From positions 153,994 to 217,993 of the forward strand of contig QANZ01006387.1 in NCBI GenBank assembly GCA_003254925.1: a DNA stretch of 64,000 bases, read 5' to 3'. Origin of the DNA: Chamaecrista fasciculata. Its lineage: Eukaryota; Streptophyta; Magnoliopsida; Fabales; Fabaceae. A program made the position numbers and the translations under genes. The notes beneath the pieces were generated by a model. That model was not told the DNA's origin, made no database searches, and saw only the letters and a program-made list of their open reading frames with translations. Positions 24,151 through 36,957 of the stretch are shown here, piece by piece; position 1 is the first letter of the stretch; the number at the start of each line of letters is the position of its first letter.

Positions 24151-24598
24151 CATTCTAATAATTATATTTACTTTTTTATATAAAAATCAAATTATCTTTA
24201 TAAATATGATTAAAATATAATTAAAAAAATAACAAATGAATTTGATAAAATATTATTTTTAACAATTACGAATTTAATTATCAAGCAAGCTTTTCAATTA
24301 AAGTGGCTTGTCATCTGCGCTGCCACATATCTATATCTATAATACTTACAGCAATATAATTTAGGTGAGTGTGGAATTTATTAAGTCTCAGCCTTCTTAA
24401 ATGGTAGTATAACTAAAAATCAAATATATGAAATGGGAGCACCATATGTGGCTGACAAAGTTCCCTAACTACCTTAAACTCTCTAGTTTTTCTGGTCTTC
24501 TTGTGACAAATGTGAAATGAGATGAGAAAAATGAATATTATTGATATTAGAGATTGATACAAAACATTAAATCATGCCCAAGTCTAATTCTAATATTT

Positions 24599-24810
24599 GT
24601 TGAAGTCCACATCGTTTAATTAAATGGCCTTCTAACACTATATATATAATGGGGTAACCCTCTCCCTTTGAGAGCTCTTTTGGGGAGAGTTAGGCCTTTC
24701 TACATGGTATCAGAACCTGGGCATGTGGGATGGATGAGCCTTATTGTGAGCTGCCCTGGAAATAACTCGTTGGCTTCACGCTTTTGGAGAGAGTTAGGTC
24801 TTTCTACAAT
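24599..24810 (+). mobile_element. TRIM-like or copia LTR-retroelement remnant
   Basis: tgttgaagtccacatcg opens a short LTR of about 105 bp that ends 'gcctttctaca' near 24704. It is followed by tggtatcagaacc, which resembles the initiator tRNA-Met primer-binding site. The LTR end 'agagttaggtctttctaca' recurs at about 24789-24807, as if a second, 5'-deleted LTR followed a ~70-bp interior. No coding sequence, so it is non-autonomous or degenerate. Confidence 0.6.
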
Positions 24811-24813
24811 ATT

Positions 24814-25029
24814 CTACATTCTCTCAAGTTGAGGATATATGTTGAGGTTTAATAAAACTTTCTTTGTACTTGTCACAATATGGCAATCAATACCTATGTG
24901 TTTTGTCTCTTCATGAAAGACAGGATTAGCTGTAATATGAAGTGCTGATGTATTATCACACCAAAAGGAGATAGGGAGAGGAACAGAAACATGCAAATCT
25001 GCTAACCAGCCACAATGCAACAGAGACAC
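24814..25029 (-). pseudogene. Ty1/copia RNase H fragment
   Basis: A 71-codon frame has the copia RNase H signature FWCDNTSALHITANPVFHEE followed by TKHIGIDCHIV. Only this C-terminal pol segment remains, next to LTR-like sequence, in the 3' flank of the ALMT gene. No active element can be assembled here. Confidence 0.8.
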
Positions 25030-25232
25030 AAATCAAACGAGAATTGCGACTAGAAATTATTAAAAATAGGTACAATATATACAAGCAGTTAGGGGAGAGA
25101 AGAATATGAGAATGCTTCTCTCCTTAAAGTAATTGCTAACATCCCACATTACTAAACTGTTGAGTAACAAACATTATATTACATGCCCCTCGTCAAGTTA
25201 GTGACAAATAAACAGCTACATAATTAACATAT

Positions 25233-27091
25233 CTACTTTCCGATTGATCCACACATTGCAATTTCCTTGTGCTCTGACGAGTTTTTTGAGTCTTGAATGG
25301 TAATTACTTGAATTATATGATCGTAATGGGCATTTTCCTCAACAGGTTTTATAATTCCTCGACGAAGTAGGTGTGACTTGTCCCCTGCTTTCTTGAAATG
25401 AGCTACATGGGATAGCTCTGAGACAGCTTCATGGATTTTTTCCACTGTATTTGTGATTTGTACGAGGATTGATGCAACTGAGGCTACTGGGATTATAGCC
25501 AACAGGTCTGTGTCTTGCAAGGAGGAAGCTTCGAGTGCTATTTTGAGGTCTTTAATTGCACTCTTGGAATTCTCTACGTGGAATTTGGCTTCACACGGCT
25601 CTCTCATTGTTTTGAGGGATGAACACAATGCTTTCAGTGCTTTGCTGGATTCACAACTCATCTTTGTGCATGATTCTTCAATTTTTCTTTTGAATTCTAA
25701 AGATACCTGTACCAAGCAAAATTAACTTAAATTAATCGGATTAATTATATATATATATATTGTAGTAGGTGCATGCTAAATTAAATGTGTTTGATGAAAA
25801 AGAGTATTAATTACTTACTTGGATTTCAGAGCTAAGGTAGCCATTGAGGGTTTCCATCTTGAAAGCACATTCACGAGCAAGTGCTCCAACCTCGAGGTAT
25901 TGTTTCCAAGGATGATGGAGACTAAATCGTCCATGTCCTGGTTCCCACCTTGCCAAATTTGCCTGCGGATTAGTTAATTAATTAATAATTCTCCAATGCT
26001 AATTAATTATAGTGCTTAATTTGCTAGATGATGCAAATGTGTTGCTCACCAAGGACTCCTCACTTGCTTTGGAATTGAGAACACTCTTATATCCTTGGAG
26101 CTTCGAGTTCTCAGGTTTTCCCTTATGATCCTCTGAGCATTGAAAATACTCACCTACAAATCCTGCAAGATATGAAGAGTTCTAGAATTAACATACAACA
26201 TACATGCAAATTAAGTAAGAACCCACTAATAAATTAAATAATTAATCACCTTGGAGGTAATTAGCGAGGTTTTCAAGGTTGGAAGCAACAAGGTGGTGAA
26301 GGTCTTGGCCTGCCCAAACAGGACAAATGCATAAGGAAATGAACATGCATGTTACTCCTCCTATTACAATTGTTTCAAGTCTCTCACGGGCAAACTCTAA
26401 GAGTTTCTCCTCCCTGTACCCTGTTACTGTTACTAGACTGAATGTCAATATGAATATCACAACCCCATAATCATATCTCGCCTTTATCTTTGGATAAAAC
26501 CTCGAAAATGTAGATAATGCCGCTGCAACCAAAACAAATATAATTAAACACCACCATATATCAACATACATTGATTAATTTAAACATACACACGAAATGC
26601 AATATTATACCGAGAATGAAAACAAGGGTGCCTAGAATAACAGGCTCTCCTCTTTTTCCAAATACAACAGCCAAGTGTTGTGCTCCAAATCCTAAAGCAC
26701 CAGCTAATAATGTAGCAAATCCCCTGTTTATGCCTCTGCTCAGGGTTCCACCTGCACCATTCAGAAATTAAACCACAGTTTAGTGTAAGTGTAAGGCTGA
26801 ATTTTATGTTTGTGTGATGTATAAATAATATCCATATGAGTATCAAGTATATATACCTACGGTGTATTCAAAGACAACCACCACAGTGAGAATAGCCCAC
26901 ATGCCAGCAACACCAAAGCCATTATAAAGTGGCCTCCAGTAGTATAACAAAGAAACTAGTGTGAGAGCTATTCCAACTTTTAGTGAGTGAGTGACTCGTC
27001 TTGGGTCATCTTTGACCATATTCTTTATGCTACTTCCCAAGCTCTTAACCTTGCATTTGCACTTCTCAGGCAATGCCCTGAGCCACTCCAT
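25233..27091 (-). CDS. Aluminium-activated malate transporter family protein (ALMT)
   Basis: A membrane anion (malate) channel of the ALMT family, acting at the plasma membrane or tonoplast. Six minus-strand exons keep frame: 27091-26857, 26751-26611, 26522-26250, 26162-26050, 25962-25819 and 25706-25233, giving 459 residues, within the family range. The N-terminal half is hydrophobic with several transmembrane helices ([80 protein letters not shown]). The family WEP motif is present in exon 5 ([13 protein letters not shown]). The C-terminal half is the usual cytosolic helical domain. It ends with a short hydrophilic tail MCGSIGK. Splice sites are GT..AG and no stops interrupt it. Which physiological clade (Al-tolerance or guard cell) it belongs to cannot be told by eye. 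A copia/TRIM remnant sits in its 3' flank. Confidence 0.94.
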
Positions 27092-27119
27092 GCTCTTGAT
27101 GCCTAAGTCCTAACCCCTA

Positions 27120-27745
27120 ACACTACTTGATCTTCACCTTGGGGTCTATATGGTGAGCCCAATATTTACCTTTCATGATGGATATATATATATAACAAAT
27201 AAAGTTTGATCATGTGGTGCAAAAAAAGTTAATTAGCTCTAACAATTCCTGCGTGGAAAAGAACCACCTAATAAGCTTATTAATATATGTATATGGCTTC
27301 AGAAACCCATCACTCTTTACAGGTTTAAGAATTCATCATCATATCCCACTAAATTAATATGCCTCGCCTTTTAGACCTATATAGGCTATAGCTCTATTGC
27401 TAGGAATATACTAAGAATAGTTCAAAACTTCTAATGTTATATATATATATATATGAAATGGTTGTGATTCTCTTATGTTATCAGGAGAAGTAATTCTGTA
27501 CCCCCAACGTCTAATTTCTGGTTTTATTTGGGGAGATCCAACAAATTTGGATATACATATATACACAACTATTAATGGCATATATTACTTAAATTGTTTT
27601 AGTTAACTATCCATTATTCTACCGGCAGTCCAGATTAATTTATTATATATTGTAATTTAAATATGTTACTTGCTGTTGGGATTGACAATTTGACATGTTA
27701 ACAGATAACTACAACAATTTTACAATAAATTGAGATGTTAATTAA
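27120..27745. other. ALMT upstream region
   Basis: AT-rich promoter-side DNA with (TA)n stretches (about 27180 and 27440-27452). No confident regulatory motif. Confidence 0.35.
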
Positions 27746-27750
27746 TTAAA

Positions 27751-27885
27751 GAGTAAACTAACAATTGAGTCCTTAAAAGATTATTAAATTGACAATTTGG
27801 TCCCTAAAAGATTAAAATATGTAGTATAATCGTTGAAAAATCTAAAAAATATACTTGTTTGAATGATTGAATTGTTAGTTTACTC
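27751..27885. mobile_element. Family G MITE, copy 1
   Basis: Left terminus agagtaaactaacaatt and right terminus aattgttagtttactct are perfect inverted repeats of 17 bp. The element is about 135 bp with 'gtccttaaaagatt' phrases inside. A second copy is at 55146-55385. Confidence 0.75.
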
Positions 27886-27899
27886 TTGATTAAATAAAA

Positions 27900-29520
27900 C
27901 TTGTTGAAATCCAAAGAGAACAATTTTATAATTGAAAGGTTCTTCCTTGGAAAACATTCAAGAAGGGGGATAACTCTTGTGGCTACAAAGAGTTACTTTT
28001 AAAGCTGACTTCGAGTTCTTTGCTGACTTGCATGCAATTACTTGCTTCAACGTATAACCTCTGCAACCTGGGTTCAATTGATCTCATTTAATTTAATTAT
28101 TGCATGAGCATGCATCTATTTATACGACTAGCAGAAATTCATACCTAGATGTATGGAACTGTCATTTTCCACAAGCATTAACTAGAACATAATTATATAT
28201 TATCGATTATAATTTAATTACAGTGGTGAATTTTTTGAAGATGACTCAGCATATATTGCATTGCCAACTCCACATCCGCATGCATATTCGGTGAGCCCAT
28301 GATATGAAAAGTGAAAACGTGTTCAACACTAATACGGAAACAGAAACAGAAACATATATAGCACTAATTATATTGTATCAGTCAGTCAGCACGTGCGACC
28401 ACTTAATATGATTCCAAATCCTTAATAAATTCGCTTAATTAAAAGAAAATGCAAGTACTACATTGAACTGGCTCTAACACTAAGCAATTAGATGATAATA
28501 AATAGCTAAAATTAAAGCAGCAGCATGGGACAAATCAAGTGACAAAAAGAGATGACATATTGTAGAATTTCAGCAAATCAAGTTGATCGATCGAGTTGTT
28601 GACAATGTCAAGGATAGTCTTTTTCATTTGTGAGTTTGAAGTAGGAAATTAAATATAAGAAGATTTGATTATAATCACCGAACTAACTTGGAATATTCAT
28701 ATACCTATTGATTTAAGATGTTTTAATTAACCTCGTAGTAGTCAGCAATCGCTAACAAGTGTAGAATCTGACTCAAATCATATGCTTTCACTATACCTTT
28801 TGTCTGTCTCTGATAAGTTGGACTTATTTTCATTCGTCATGTAAAATGAAACAAGTTAATTAAGGATGGGCACTTTATTGTACTGGCCAGTATTATAAGA
28901 GATCATTAAAACTAAACTTTAAGATCAGGTTGTTTTCTGAGCTAATTACCCCAACCTTTTGGGCTTAATTCCATTCATTATATTTGAACTAATTAGTCTT
29001 CAAATTTTCTTGATAATTCCTTCTTTATTAGCATTTCTTATCCGCACTTTATTTAAAAAGTTATATGCTTCTTCTTCAATATCTTTAACCAAAAAGTCAT
29101 ATATCACTACTAGAACAATAGTTTTTTTAAGGTCATAATTATTATCTTTTTTTTTTTGGTACAATCATAATTATTATCTTTGATCACTAATATTTGTTTA
29201 TTTACTGTAAAAAAATTATTATCAGAAAAAGTAATATCAATTGACGAAAAACATTTGACCAATGAATTTTGACGGTTAAAATTAATAGTAAATATATAAT
29301 TTTCAACGAAAAACATTTTTCACTTTGTCAATGCAATTTATGTCTTATATTTACCACTTTCTTAATGAAAATGATATCTTAATTTCTCTGCAGCAACCTA
29401 GCATATAATTGGTTTGAAGATGCAGCATTCTTTATTAAACTACTTAATACTAACGACAAATATAATGTACTCGTTTGTCTGAAAGGACACATCGCTCTCT
29501 TGTGGCACGTTGACATAAGA
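27900..29520. other. Intergenic, no gene recognised
   Basis: AT-rich DNA. The only notable object is the micro-insertion at 29133-29181. Confidence 0.45.
29133..29181 (-). mobile_element. Micro-insertion: truncated retroposon tail with 17-bp target duplication
   Basis: The 17-mer tcataattattatcttt is at 29133-29149 and again, exactly, at 29165-29181. The 15 nt between them read on the minus strand ttgtacc plus an A run. Same structure as at 22699-22744. Confidence 0.65.
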
Positions 29521-29525
29521 AAAGA

Positions 29526-29793
29526 GTAAACTACCAAATTGGTCCCTGGATTATTGGCTCGCTGACAAATTGGTCCCCGAATTTAGGAAATTGACAAATA
29601 GGTCCCCGAATTTTTCTAACGTTAGTCAAATAGGTCCCCGAACAGAAGGACCTATTTGACAAACATTAGAAAAATTCGGGGATCTATTTGACTCGTTAGA
29701 AAAATTCGGGGACCTATTTGTCAATTTTCTAAATTCGGGGACCAATCTGTCAGCGAGTCAATAATCCAGGGACCAATTTAGTAGTTTACTCCA
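29526..29793. mobile_element. Family E MITE, complete inverted-repeat copy
   Basis: Left end gtaaactaccaaattggtcc and right end gaccaatttagtagtttact are inverted repeats, and the whole 268 bp is close to a palindrome of 'ggtccccgaatttt' phrases. Partial relatives are at 1306-1515 and 51545-51680. Confidence 0.75.
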
Positions 29794-29846
29794 TAAGAAA
29801 ACAGTTTTTGAAAAGTCTAGTATATTTTTGTGTTTATATATAGGAT

Positions 29847-30168
29847 AAATTACACTTTTGGTACCTTGTGGTTTGATCCTATTTCACTTTGATACCCTGT
29901 GGTTTGAAACCTGACACTTTGGTACCATGTGGTATTCTTCATTAATACTTTGGTACCCTTGGGAGCTATTTTGTAATTTTAACCATAACATATTTTGCAA
30001 AAATTACATATTGAATACAAAATTATCAAAGTGTTAATGGAGAATACCACAGCATACCAAAGTGTTAATAGAGAATACCACAGAGTACCAAAGTGTCAGA
30101 TTTCAAATCACAAGGTACCAAAATAAAATAGGGTTAAATCATAAGGTACCAAAGTGTAATTTACCCTA
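29847..30168. mobile_element. Family F MITE ('acacttttggtacc'), complete copy
   Basis: Left end ataaattacacttttggtac and right end gtaccaaagtgtaatttacc are inverted repeats. The interior repeats 'taccaaagtgtta'. Partial copies are at 51145-51335 and 58385-58645. Confidence 0.75.
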
Positions 30169-30179
30169 ATATATATTTG

Positions 30180-30718
30180 TTGAGTTCAAACATTTTAGTA
30201 TTTATTTGAATCAATGATAGTTTAGTTATATGTATTGAAGAATAATTACATTACGTGGAAACCCGGGGGGATTTTGAGGTCGTTGCTGACATGGCAGCCC
30301 TATTGATCTGAGTTGTAAGTCACTTCAAAAAGATAGTATTGGGGTTAGGTCAAATCTTTATTAGAATGGAGCAATGAAATGATGACAAAAATGAATGGTG
30401 GGGGTCAAAGGTTTTTTGTACCCAACATAAATTAACGTTAGCTAAATAAACAATACCTCAGTGAGTGGACGGAACACAAGGCAATCAGCGAAAGAACACA
30501 TCAGTGTTTTATTTTCTACAATGAGCTTCCATGACCACACCACACTTATTATCAACACTATTGCCTGGTCGCCTACTCTAAATATATTTCACGTTATTTT
30601 AAATTTTTTAGTTAGTCTCTTAAAATTGTATAATATTAAAACATAAAATAAATCTACAAAATTTAATAAAGATTATAATAATTGATATTTTTAAGTATGA
30701 TATGCTGAATTCAAATTA
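30180..30718. other. Intergenic, no gene recognised
   Basis: Nothing recognised; short chance frames only. Confidence 0.4.
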
Positions 30719-30729
30719 AACTCAACCAT

Positions 30730-31799
30730 TTTTTTTATCGAAAAACAAATTAGATTAAATCTATGAAGCATGGACACTAACACGGACACGGGACACGACA
30801 CGGATATGGACACAGCGACACGTCAAACTCTCAAAATTATGCGACACGACACGGCATATATTTATATATATAAATAATTAAATATTCATAATTTTTAATG
30901 AAAAAATTAAAAATTACAATTTTTATTCATAATATATGTTATATCTATTATTATTTTCTCTTGCCTATCATGTTAAAGTTACAAAAAATTGATTTATATT
31001 CTAAAATTTATGGATATGTGTCGTGTCGGTGTCATACGAGTGTCGGACACTGACACGTGTCTGACACAGCGACACGCCTTCAAAATGAAGTGTCCATGCT
31101 TCCTAGGATTAAATAGTCTCTGAGGCTAAAACAGTAGTAATACAAGCAGGAGGTTCATCCAACCAAATCTTATCATCAACAAAGAGAAAAGTATGTTTTG
31201 CTAAGATATAGGCAGCATTATAGGCCGTCCTTCTATTCCAAGACAAACTAAAATCTCTAAATTTACCACTCAAACACCTAAGATTGTTCATAATGATCTG
31301 AATAAAAGAAGCATCACTTAAATTATCATGTTGGTAGTTAAAAATTCTTTAAGGCATTACCCTCAACAATAATTTTAGAGCAACCAAATATCTCAACAAA
31401 AGAGGCGCCAAAGAAAGCAGCACATGCTTCCAATATGTCAGGAGGAATGTTGGACAAAATTCTTCGGGTGGCAGATGCAAGAACACGACCCTTATAGTCT
31501 CTAATAATGCAACTAATACCACCACCCCCTGAGCATGAGTGGCCTCATCCACATTAACTTTGAAAAAGCCTAGAGGAGGGGGGCTCCCACTTTGCAATTC
31601 CATTGTTGAATCTAGTAGGGTTGGGGTTAGCATTAATTCTCTCCAACTCTAAAAGCATATCTTTACAATTTTCCCAAAATAAGTCAGGAGGAAGGAAATT
31701 CATTCGAATATTAAGATGATGACCATTTCTAAATTCCCAAAGTTTGAAGACAACAATACAAAAAAACTTAGACTCTTTCGCACTCCAATTCGATCTGAT
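30730..31799 (-). mobile_element. 5'-truncated LINE with RNase H domain remnant
   Basis: The minus strand encodes pieces of a plant LINE C-terminal RNase H region, split by frame changes. One frame (31835-31554) has 'VVFKLWEFRNGHHL'. The next (31633-31349) has GFFKVNVDEATHAQGVVV, the start of the RNase H fold. The last (31291-31109) has NRRTAYNAAYILAKHTF and KIWLDEPPACITTVLA. The minus-strand 3' end is an A run (T run at 30729-30736). The 10-mer actcaaccat flanks it at 30720-30729 and 31800-31809, consistent with a target-site duplication and 5' truncation. A family C hAT-like element is inserted in its 3' UTR. It is not functional. Confidence 0.75.
30761..31106 (+). mobile_element. Family C hAT-like element inserted in the LINE 3' region
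   Basis: Termini CTATGAAGCATGGACACT and agtgtccatgcttcctag are inverted repeats. Exact 8-bp flanks gattaaat are at 30753-30760 and 31107-31114. It is nested in the LINE remnant, so it is the younger insertion. Confidence 0.85.
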
Positions 31800-31841
31800 A
31801 CTCAACCATTTTTTTTTTGGGCCTGACAAACTCAACCATTT
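31800..31841 (-). mobile_element. Micro-insertion: truncated retroposon tail at the LINE flank
   Basis: actcaaccattt occurs at 31800-31811 and 31830-31841. The 18 nt between read on the minus strand ttgtcaggccc plus an A run. The same 10-mer also flanks the LINE, so this target was used twice. Confidence 0.55.
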
Positions 31842-31952
31842 ATGTAAACAAATATTTTATGATACAAACAAGATTTATTTCGATCAAATTTTATATTTCA
31901 AGAGCATTAGTTCCTGTTTATTGGCCGGAAGATAGAGTCTCATATTTACCAA

Positions 31953-32117
31953 CTAGAGGTTTTGCGTGCCCATTAATATATATATAAAATAAATGAGGGA
32001 CTAAATCGTTAACACAGTAAGAAGGGATCAAATAATAATTTTCCTCTTATTATTAATTTTGTACTATAGTCTTAAAATGTGGACGATCAAAAAGGGGTGG
32101 AGCCATATAATATAAGA
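31953..32117 (-). mobile_element. Small Helitron-like element (165 bp)
   Basis: On the minus strand it starts TCTTATATTATATGGCTCC, preceded by A, and ends in CTAG followed by T. It matches, at both ends, the elements at 59614-59793 and 58758-59104. The subterminal hairpin is degraded here (gcgtgcccattaatat). Confidence 0.6.
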
Positions 32118-32129
32118 TAAGATATATAT

Positions 32130-34733
32130 TTAATAAATAATAATTTATCAAAGGAATTTGATAATTTTTAAATAATAATTTATCAAAGGAGTTTGATAAA
32201 AATATTTATATTATTTTAAATATTTGGAATTATATTTCTTCTAAAACATATAAAACTCACCATAATTTTAAATTGTCAGAGTCTTGGTAAGGCTTTTAAA
32301 TTTAGTACAAGAATTTTAAAGCCCACGGAGCACGAGGACCAAGATAATTTTCTTGATGGGCTGTTCGTAGGCTTATCCATGTTACCGATCCAAAACAAAT
32401 ATGTCTCGCCAGCCCAAAGTGGTAAACTTACGATTGATTCCGAGAGTTGTAAGACTCAGAGGCCCATTAACGTACTCATCAGTCAGTCACTAAATTATAA
32501 TTTGGAGAGGGAAACAAAATTTGTTTCTTTCGGAAAAATGAAAAGCATAAAGAGACTAAATGGGAGCCACACAATTTGATAGGATAGGATAGGATTAGGT
32601 TTAGGTTTGGCCCTTTATTTTGTTTGGATGGAACTGTGCGATTAGTGAGCATGGACGAAAGACGCAATGACTTTAATCCTGTAATGATTTTTCATCATTT
32701 CGTGCTATGTATTATTTGCGTTCCAAAAGTATAAAAGCAAGGAACTGAAGCTTGTGCTCTCTAATTATCAGATCACTTTAGTCTTTAGACACCAAAGTTT
32801 CACTCTTTTTAGAAGACATTGATTATGGCTATATTTTAATGCATACATGGTCACATACGCGTCAAGTTCTAAACACTTTAGACTAGCAGCGGCAGCATCC
32901 CTATGTCCAAAAAGAAGCCCAAAAAGCTCATATTATTTTCATGAAGCCCATCGAACTCAAAGGCAAAGTTCTCGTAGTTGTATAAGTGGTCTGGTCCACA
33001 CCCATAAATAAAATCCTTGTGCTTTTGCTTTTCATCTATAAGAGGGAAACGATTGCATGCTATGAAGGAAGAATTAAGGTCATGAGATGGATGAGGTTAT
33101 TGGAATGCACACTACACTGTACATGTCTTTGGTTTTTGGAAGGTTATCAAGCCAAGAGGGGAAAAGTAGGAAATGCATATGTTGCAATTGGGTATATGAA
33201 AGAAGGATATATATGTGAAAGACACGTAGGATACCACTACCCCTTATGTGTTATATGGGAATCTCATGATTGAACAACAACAACACGAACAATGGAATAC
33301 AAAGGCAACAATACAGGACCCATATCTCCTCTCCATTATTGTTTCAATTCACACTTCACCAAATTCACTCGTTGGCTCCCATACCATCTCAGTTTCTTTT
33401 CTTTTCTTATTTTTTTTTTTCCTGTCGACACTCCCAATCACAAGCTCGTCTCTTTACTTACCTATCACAGATTTTTTTAAAAAAAGATTTCTGACAAAAA
33501 AAAAGACTTTTTTTTATTAAAAAAAATGTATTGAAACTCTTTAGGTGTAATTAATTGACAATATATATATAAATAAATTTGACCGATAGAAAAAATATAA
33601 AAGAGAGACAACTACTCAGCGGATATTAAAAATGAAGGGTGATAATTAAGCAATCTCTAATCCTAGTATAATCAATCCATATTATCTCTTAAAGATCGTC
33701 TAACTAAAAATTTGAAAAGTTATAATTAACTCATATCAGAAATAACTAACTCGCACTTTCTTATTTATCCTATAAGCGGCCAATACACTCTTTAACCCAA
33801 ATACTAATTCTACATCTTTTTACCCATTTAGCCATGGAATAAACATAACGGGACCCCAACCCCACCGTGTTCTTTTTAGCAGGTTATCATCAAGACCCTT
33901 GTCAGAATTTCTCCCGCTCCCAAAAAAAAAACTCCATCAAATTAAAGAGCATTACGAATGTAGAGAGAAGAAAAGTGTACGTGTGTGTATATATATATAT
34001 ATAAATATTACTTAGGGTAGGATTTGGAGTTGTTCATACTTTGGGAGGCATTAAGCCTTAAAAACCCTGCCTACAAACAATAATGTTGTATAAGCTGTAA
34101 GATGCAAGCTGGCTAGGAATTACTAATGAACCAAACAAAACACAAAAAGCAAAAGAGCAACTCCAATTTTAAAGTTGAATTTGGGCATTCTAATCGATTA
34201 CAATCTTGGTGTGACTCATATCATATGCCTTTTCATTTGTTTATTAGTTTCGTAATGCTTTGGAAATCTGTTTTCCATAATCCTCTCACATAATAAAGTA
34301 TGTTACTCAAGTATCTTTCATGGACTGGCTTACTACCCTAAAATATTCATTAATAATAACGTATAGTTACATATATACACTTAAAAAAATTGAAGATAGT
34401 GCTGTCTATCTTTTCATTAAGAAAACATTTTAATCTTCCCAAGTTGTTTCGTTGGATAACACATTCAACGTCGCCATCTAATCCCTTTATAACTTGGCAC
34501 TCTCAATCTATGACGCCTGTCTCTCTCTTTCATGACAGTTTATAAATATTATTAGGATAATTTACAAATAAACTAACGCATAACATATATAAAGTATAAT
34601 ATCCAATCTAGAATGGTTAGGCAACTCATTCGTTCTTTCTCTCTTTAATCTTTTACATCCTTCTAAATTACCTTTAATTTTCTAATAACGCCCTTTTTTT
34701 TGGAAGTTTTTCATGAGTATCCTCATATATATA

Positions 34734-34769
<36 letters not shown>

Positions 34770-35620
34770 TAGTTAGTATGCGTCCAGCTTTGAGGGGTGG
34801 CCTCCTCCAAATAATCGGTTTTTGTGGGGTTTGTTGAAAATAGTCTTGTTAAGCCTAACGTGTCCTTAATTATCTCAACTTAACGATAAATAATTAAAGG
34901 GTGAAAAAAAAGTGTTAAAGCGTCAAAGAGATAGCTAGTGGCCTAATTAACTGGAGAGTGGAGAGTAATATATAGTTGCCTATAGCAATTAATTCGCCAA
35001 AGTAAACAGTCCACGTTTGATATAAAAAGTAAAAGGTGGACGTTTTGCAGCTAGACTTATATTAGGTATCCAAGATGCACTATATATAATGAATAATAAT
35101 CCAAAGTTTGAGCTAAGGGTTCTAATTTTGATTTTTTTGACACATGGCCTGCTGTTTGGTAGCTAAATCGCCTACGAGGGAAGGCTGAGAAAACAAGGAA
35201 CACAAATTTGAATGGAATCTTTCAACCACTATTCCAGCCTCAAGCCACTATAATTGCTGAATTAGAAGCTATTATTCCGTGTTTGTTGACAGAATTAGAG
35301 ATTTCAACAACCAAATTATGCCTTTAATATATAGTATTCATCATTATGTAATAATTATTTTTTAAAATCTCTGTCCACTTATTTTTTTTCTTTATCGTTT
35401 AATTTTATGAGCTCAAACTTCTAGCTATTAATTAGTTGTTTGATTTTGACATTTTCCAATAAATTTATGAATAATAAAATTTATAATCACACACACACAC
35501 ATATCTCAAAACGCAGTGAAATAATATCAAACTGACCCATTTTCTTTTTAGTTATATATAGCTAAAATTAAGGATTAGGTATTGGCTAGCTTCAATGTTA
35601 AATTGTTTAATAATGAATCA
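32130..35620. other. Intergenic, no gene recognised
   Basis: AT-rich DNA. Short frames at 32986-33273 and 33248-33520 match no family. A (TA)n microsatellite lies at about 34738-34767. No structural RNA recognised. Confidence 0.45.
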
Positions 35621-35630
35621 ATTATATCAA

Positions 35631-35810
35631 CAAGTATTTGGTGTAGTGGTAAACCAGTTGTATCCCAAGTTGAGGGATCTAGTTTTGAATCCTGGAGTTA
35701 ACATTATTAGTAGGGCTTTAACTGTCCGCTCCCAGCCCATATGAGATTAATCTTTGCCTAGACCGTTATACGGATAGATGGAAAAACCCATTGTTATACT
35801 AAAAAAAAAA
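35631..35810 (+). mobile_element. SINE (tRNA-derived), older copy
   Basis: The pol III box A-like part is ggtgtagtggtaaaccagtt and the box B-like part is agttttgaatcctggagtt. The body has 'gcctagaccgttatacgga' and a 10-A tail (35801-35810). It matches the SINE at 49665-49860 with many differences. A target duplication was not clear. Confidence 0.7.
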
Positions 35811-35819
35811 TGGGTCAGT

Positions 35820-36820
35820 TATATACATTCCTCGTAACAGAATTATTTATCTATATTTTTGAACAGTTAACAACTAGAGTTTTATTTGACTCTCACGTAT
35901 ATATATATGTACGCTCACAAGTCACAAACAATCAAAGGCAGTCATGACTCATGAATATATAATTTGTAATTTGGAGCGTCGTTTTCCAAAGTTAAATTCA
36001 TATATATGATGGGTACCAAATACCAATTAGGCACTATTGTAAAAAGTGAGGTTTGACAGAAGCAAGCTGCTGGGAGTAGAGACAAAATAAATAAACTTTG
36101 AAATGTTGATGTACGTGAGAGATGAAATTGAAAATTTCGTACGGTGAATAATGCATTAATGAATGAAATGAATGCATGGAAACAAAGATAAGTTAGGTTA
36201 TAGGACTTAGGAGGTGTTGAAACTTGAGAGAGACAAGACGCGAAAGGTAGCTGTAGTTGGTACAAGTCCCGTCGTCCGAGTGTTTAGGGATAGAAATTTA
36301 AAGGTGGCCAAAGCAAAGGCCGGTATATATATATATAGCAAAACAAACGACGACCAATACTCAACACACAATTAATTCTCTCTGATTTTCTTTGCATATA
36401 GCTTAATTACTTGTCTAGTGGCCTCGTCCTCCAATTAACAAAAACTATAATAAATTCTAAAATGTATATATATGGTTCAAATGGTGTGGTCCATGGTCCA
36501 TATATGTATAGTGTACTTAGCTTGTGTCTCTCTAATTAGCTCTAGCTATGGCCAGAGAACCCCAGAGCATGGTTCATGCATGTGCTCTATTGTGACCCCA
36601 TCGCCCTTAATATATATATTGTATATGTTTCTATAATTTAAACTGAAAATATATTGAAACGTGGATAATGGTGGTGATGATATATATTAGTTAGATGGGT
36701 GAATGAGAGGAATTGAAAAATAGCACATTTGAGTGTTTACTAGGTCGGAGACTGGCCGGGAGGGGTCGTTTTCCTAGTGATTCCTTTATTTGGGATAAAA
36801 ATAAAATTATATATATGAAA
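35820..36820. other. Intergenic, no gene recognised
   Basis: A 107-codon minus frame (36265-35942) with hydrophobic stretches has no family resemblance. Otherwise AT-rich. Confidence 0.35.
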
Positions 36821-36957
36821 GGGGAAAGTGAAAAGGATGGTGTTGAAAATGATTTGTACTCTTTCACTATTTCCAGATAATGCACCAAAAGGGAAGCTAA
36901 TCTTTCTTTATAAATGTGCAGATAAGACCAAGAGTTGCATATGGATATATATATTTA

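Larger units (their letters stand above)
21950..24598. other. DGD1 3' flank and intergenic DNA
   Basis: 3' UTR followed by AT-rich spacer. It holds an (aaag)n-like stretch near 22298-22320 and two tiny retroposon-like scars (22699-22744 and about 24108-24150, listed separately). No gene recognised. Confidence 0.5.

Noticed and set aside
32986..33520. Overlapping frames of 62-95 codons
   Set aside because: Three frames are open at once in T/C-rich sequence; no domain recognised.
35942..36265. 107-codon minus frame rich in Phe, Leu and Ser
   Set aside because: No recognised family; an AT/CT-rich chance frame is the simpler view.
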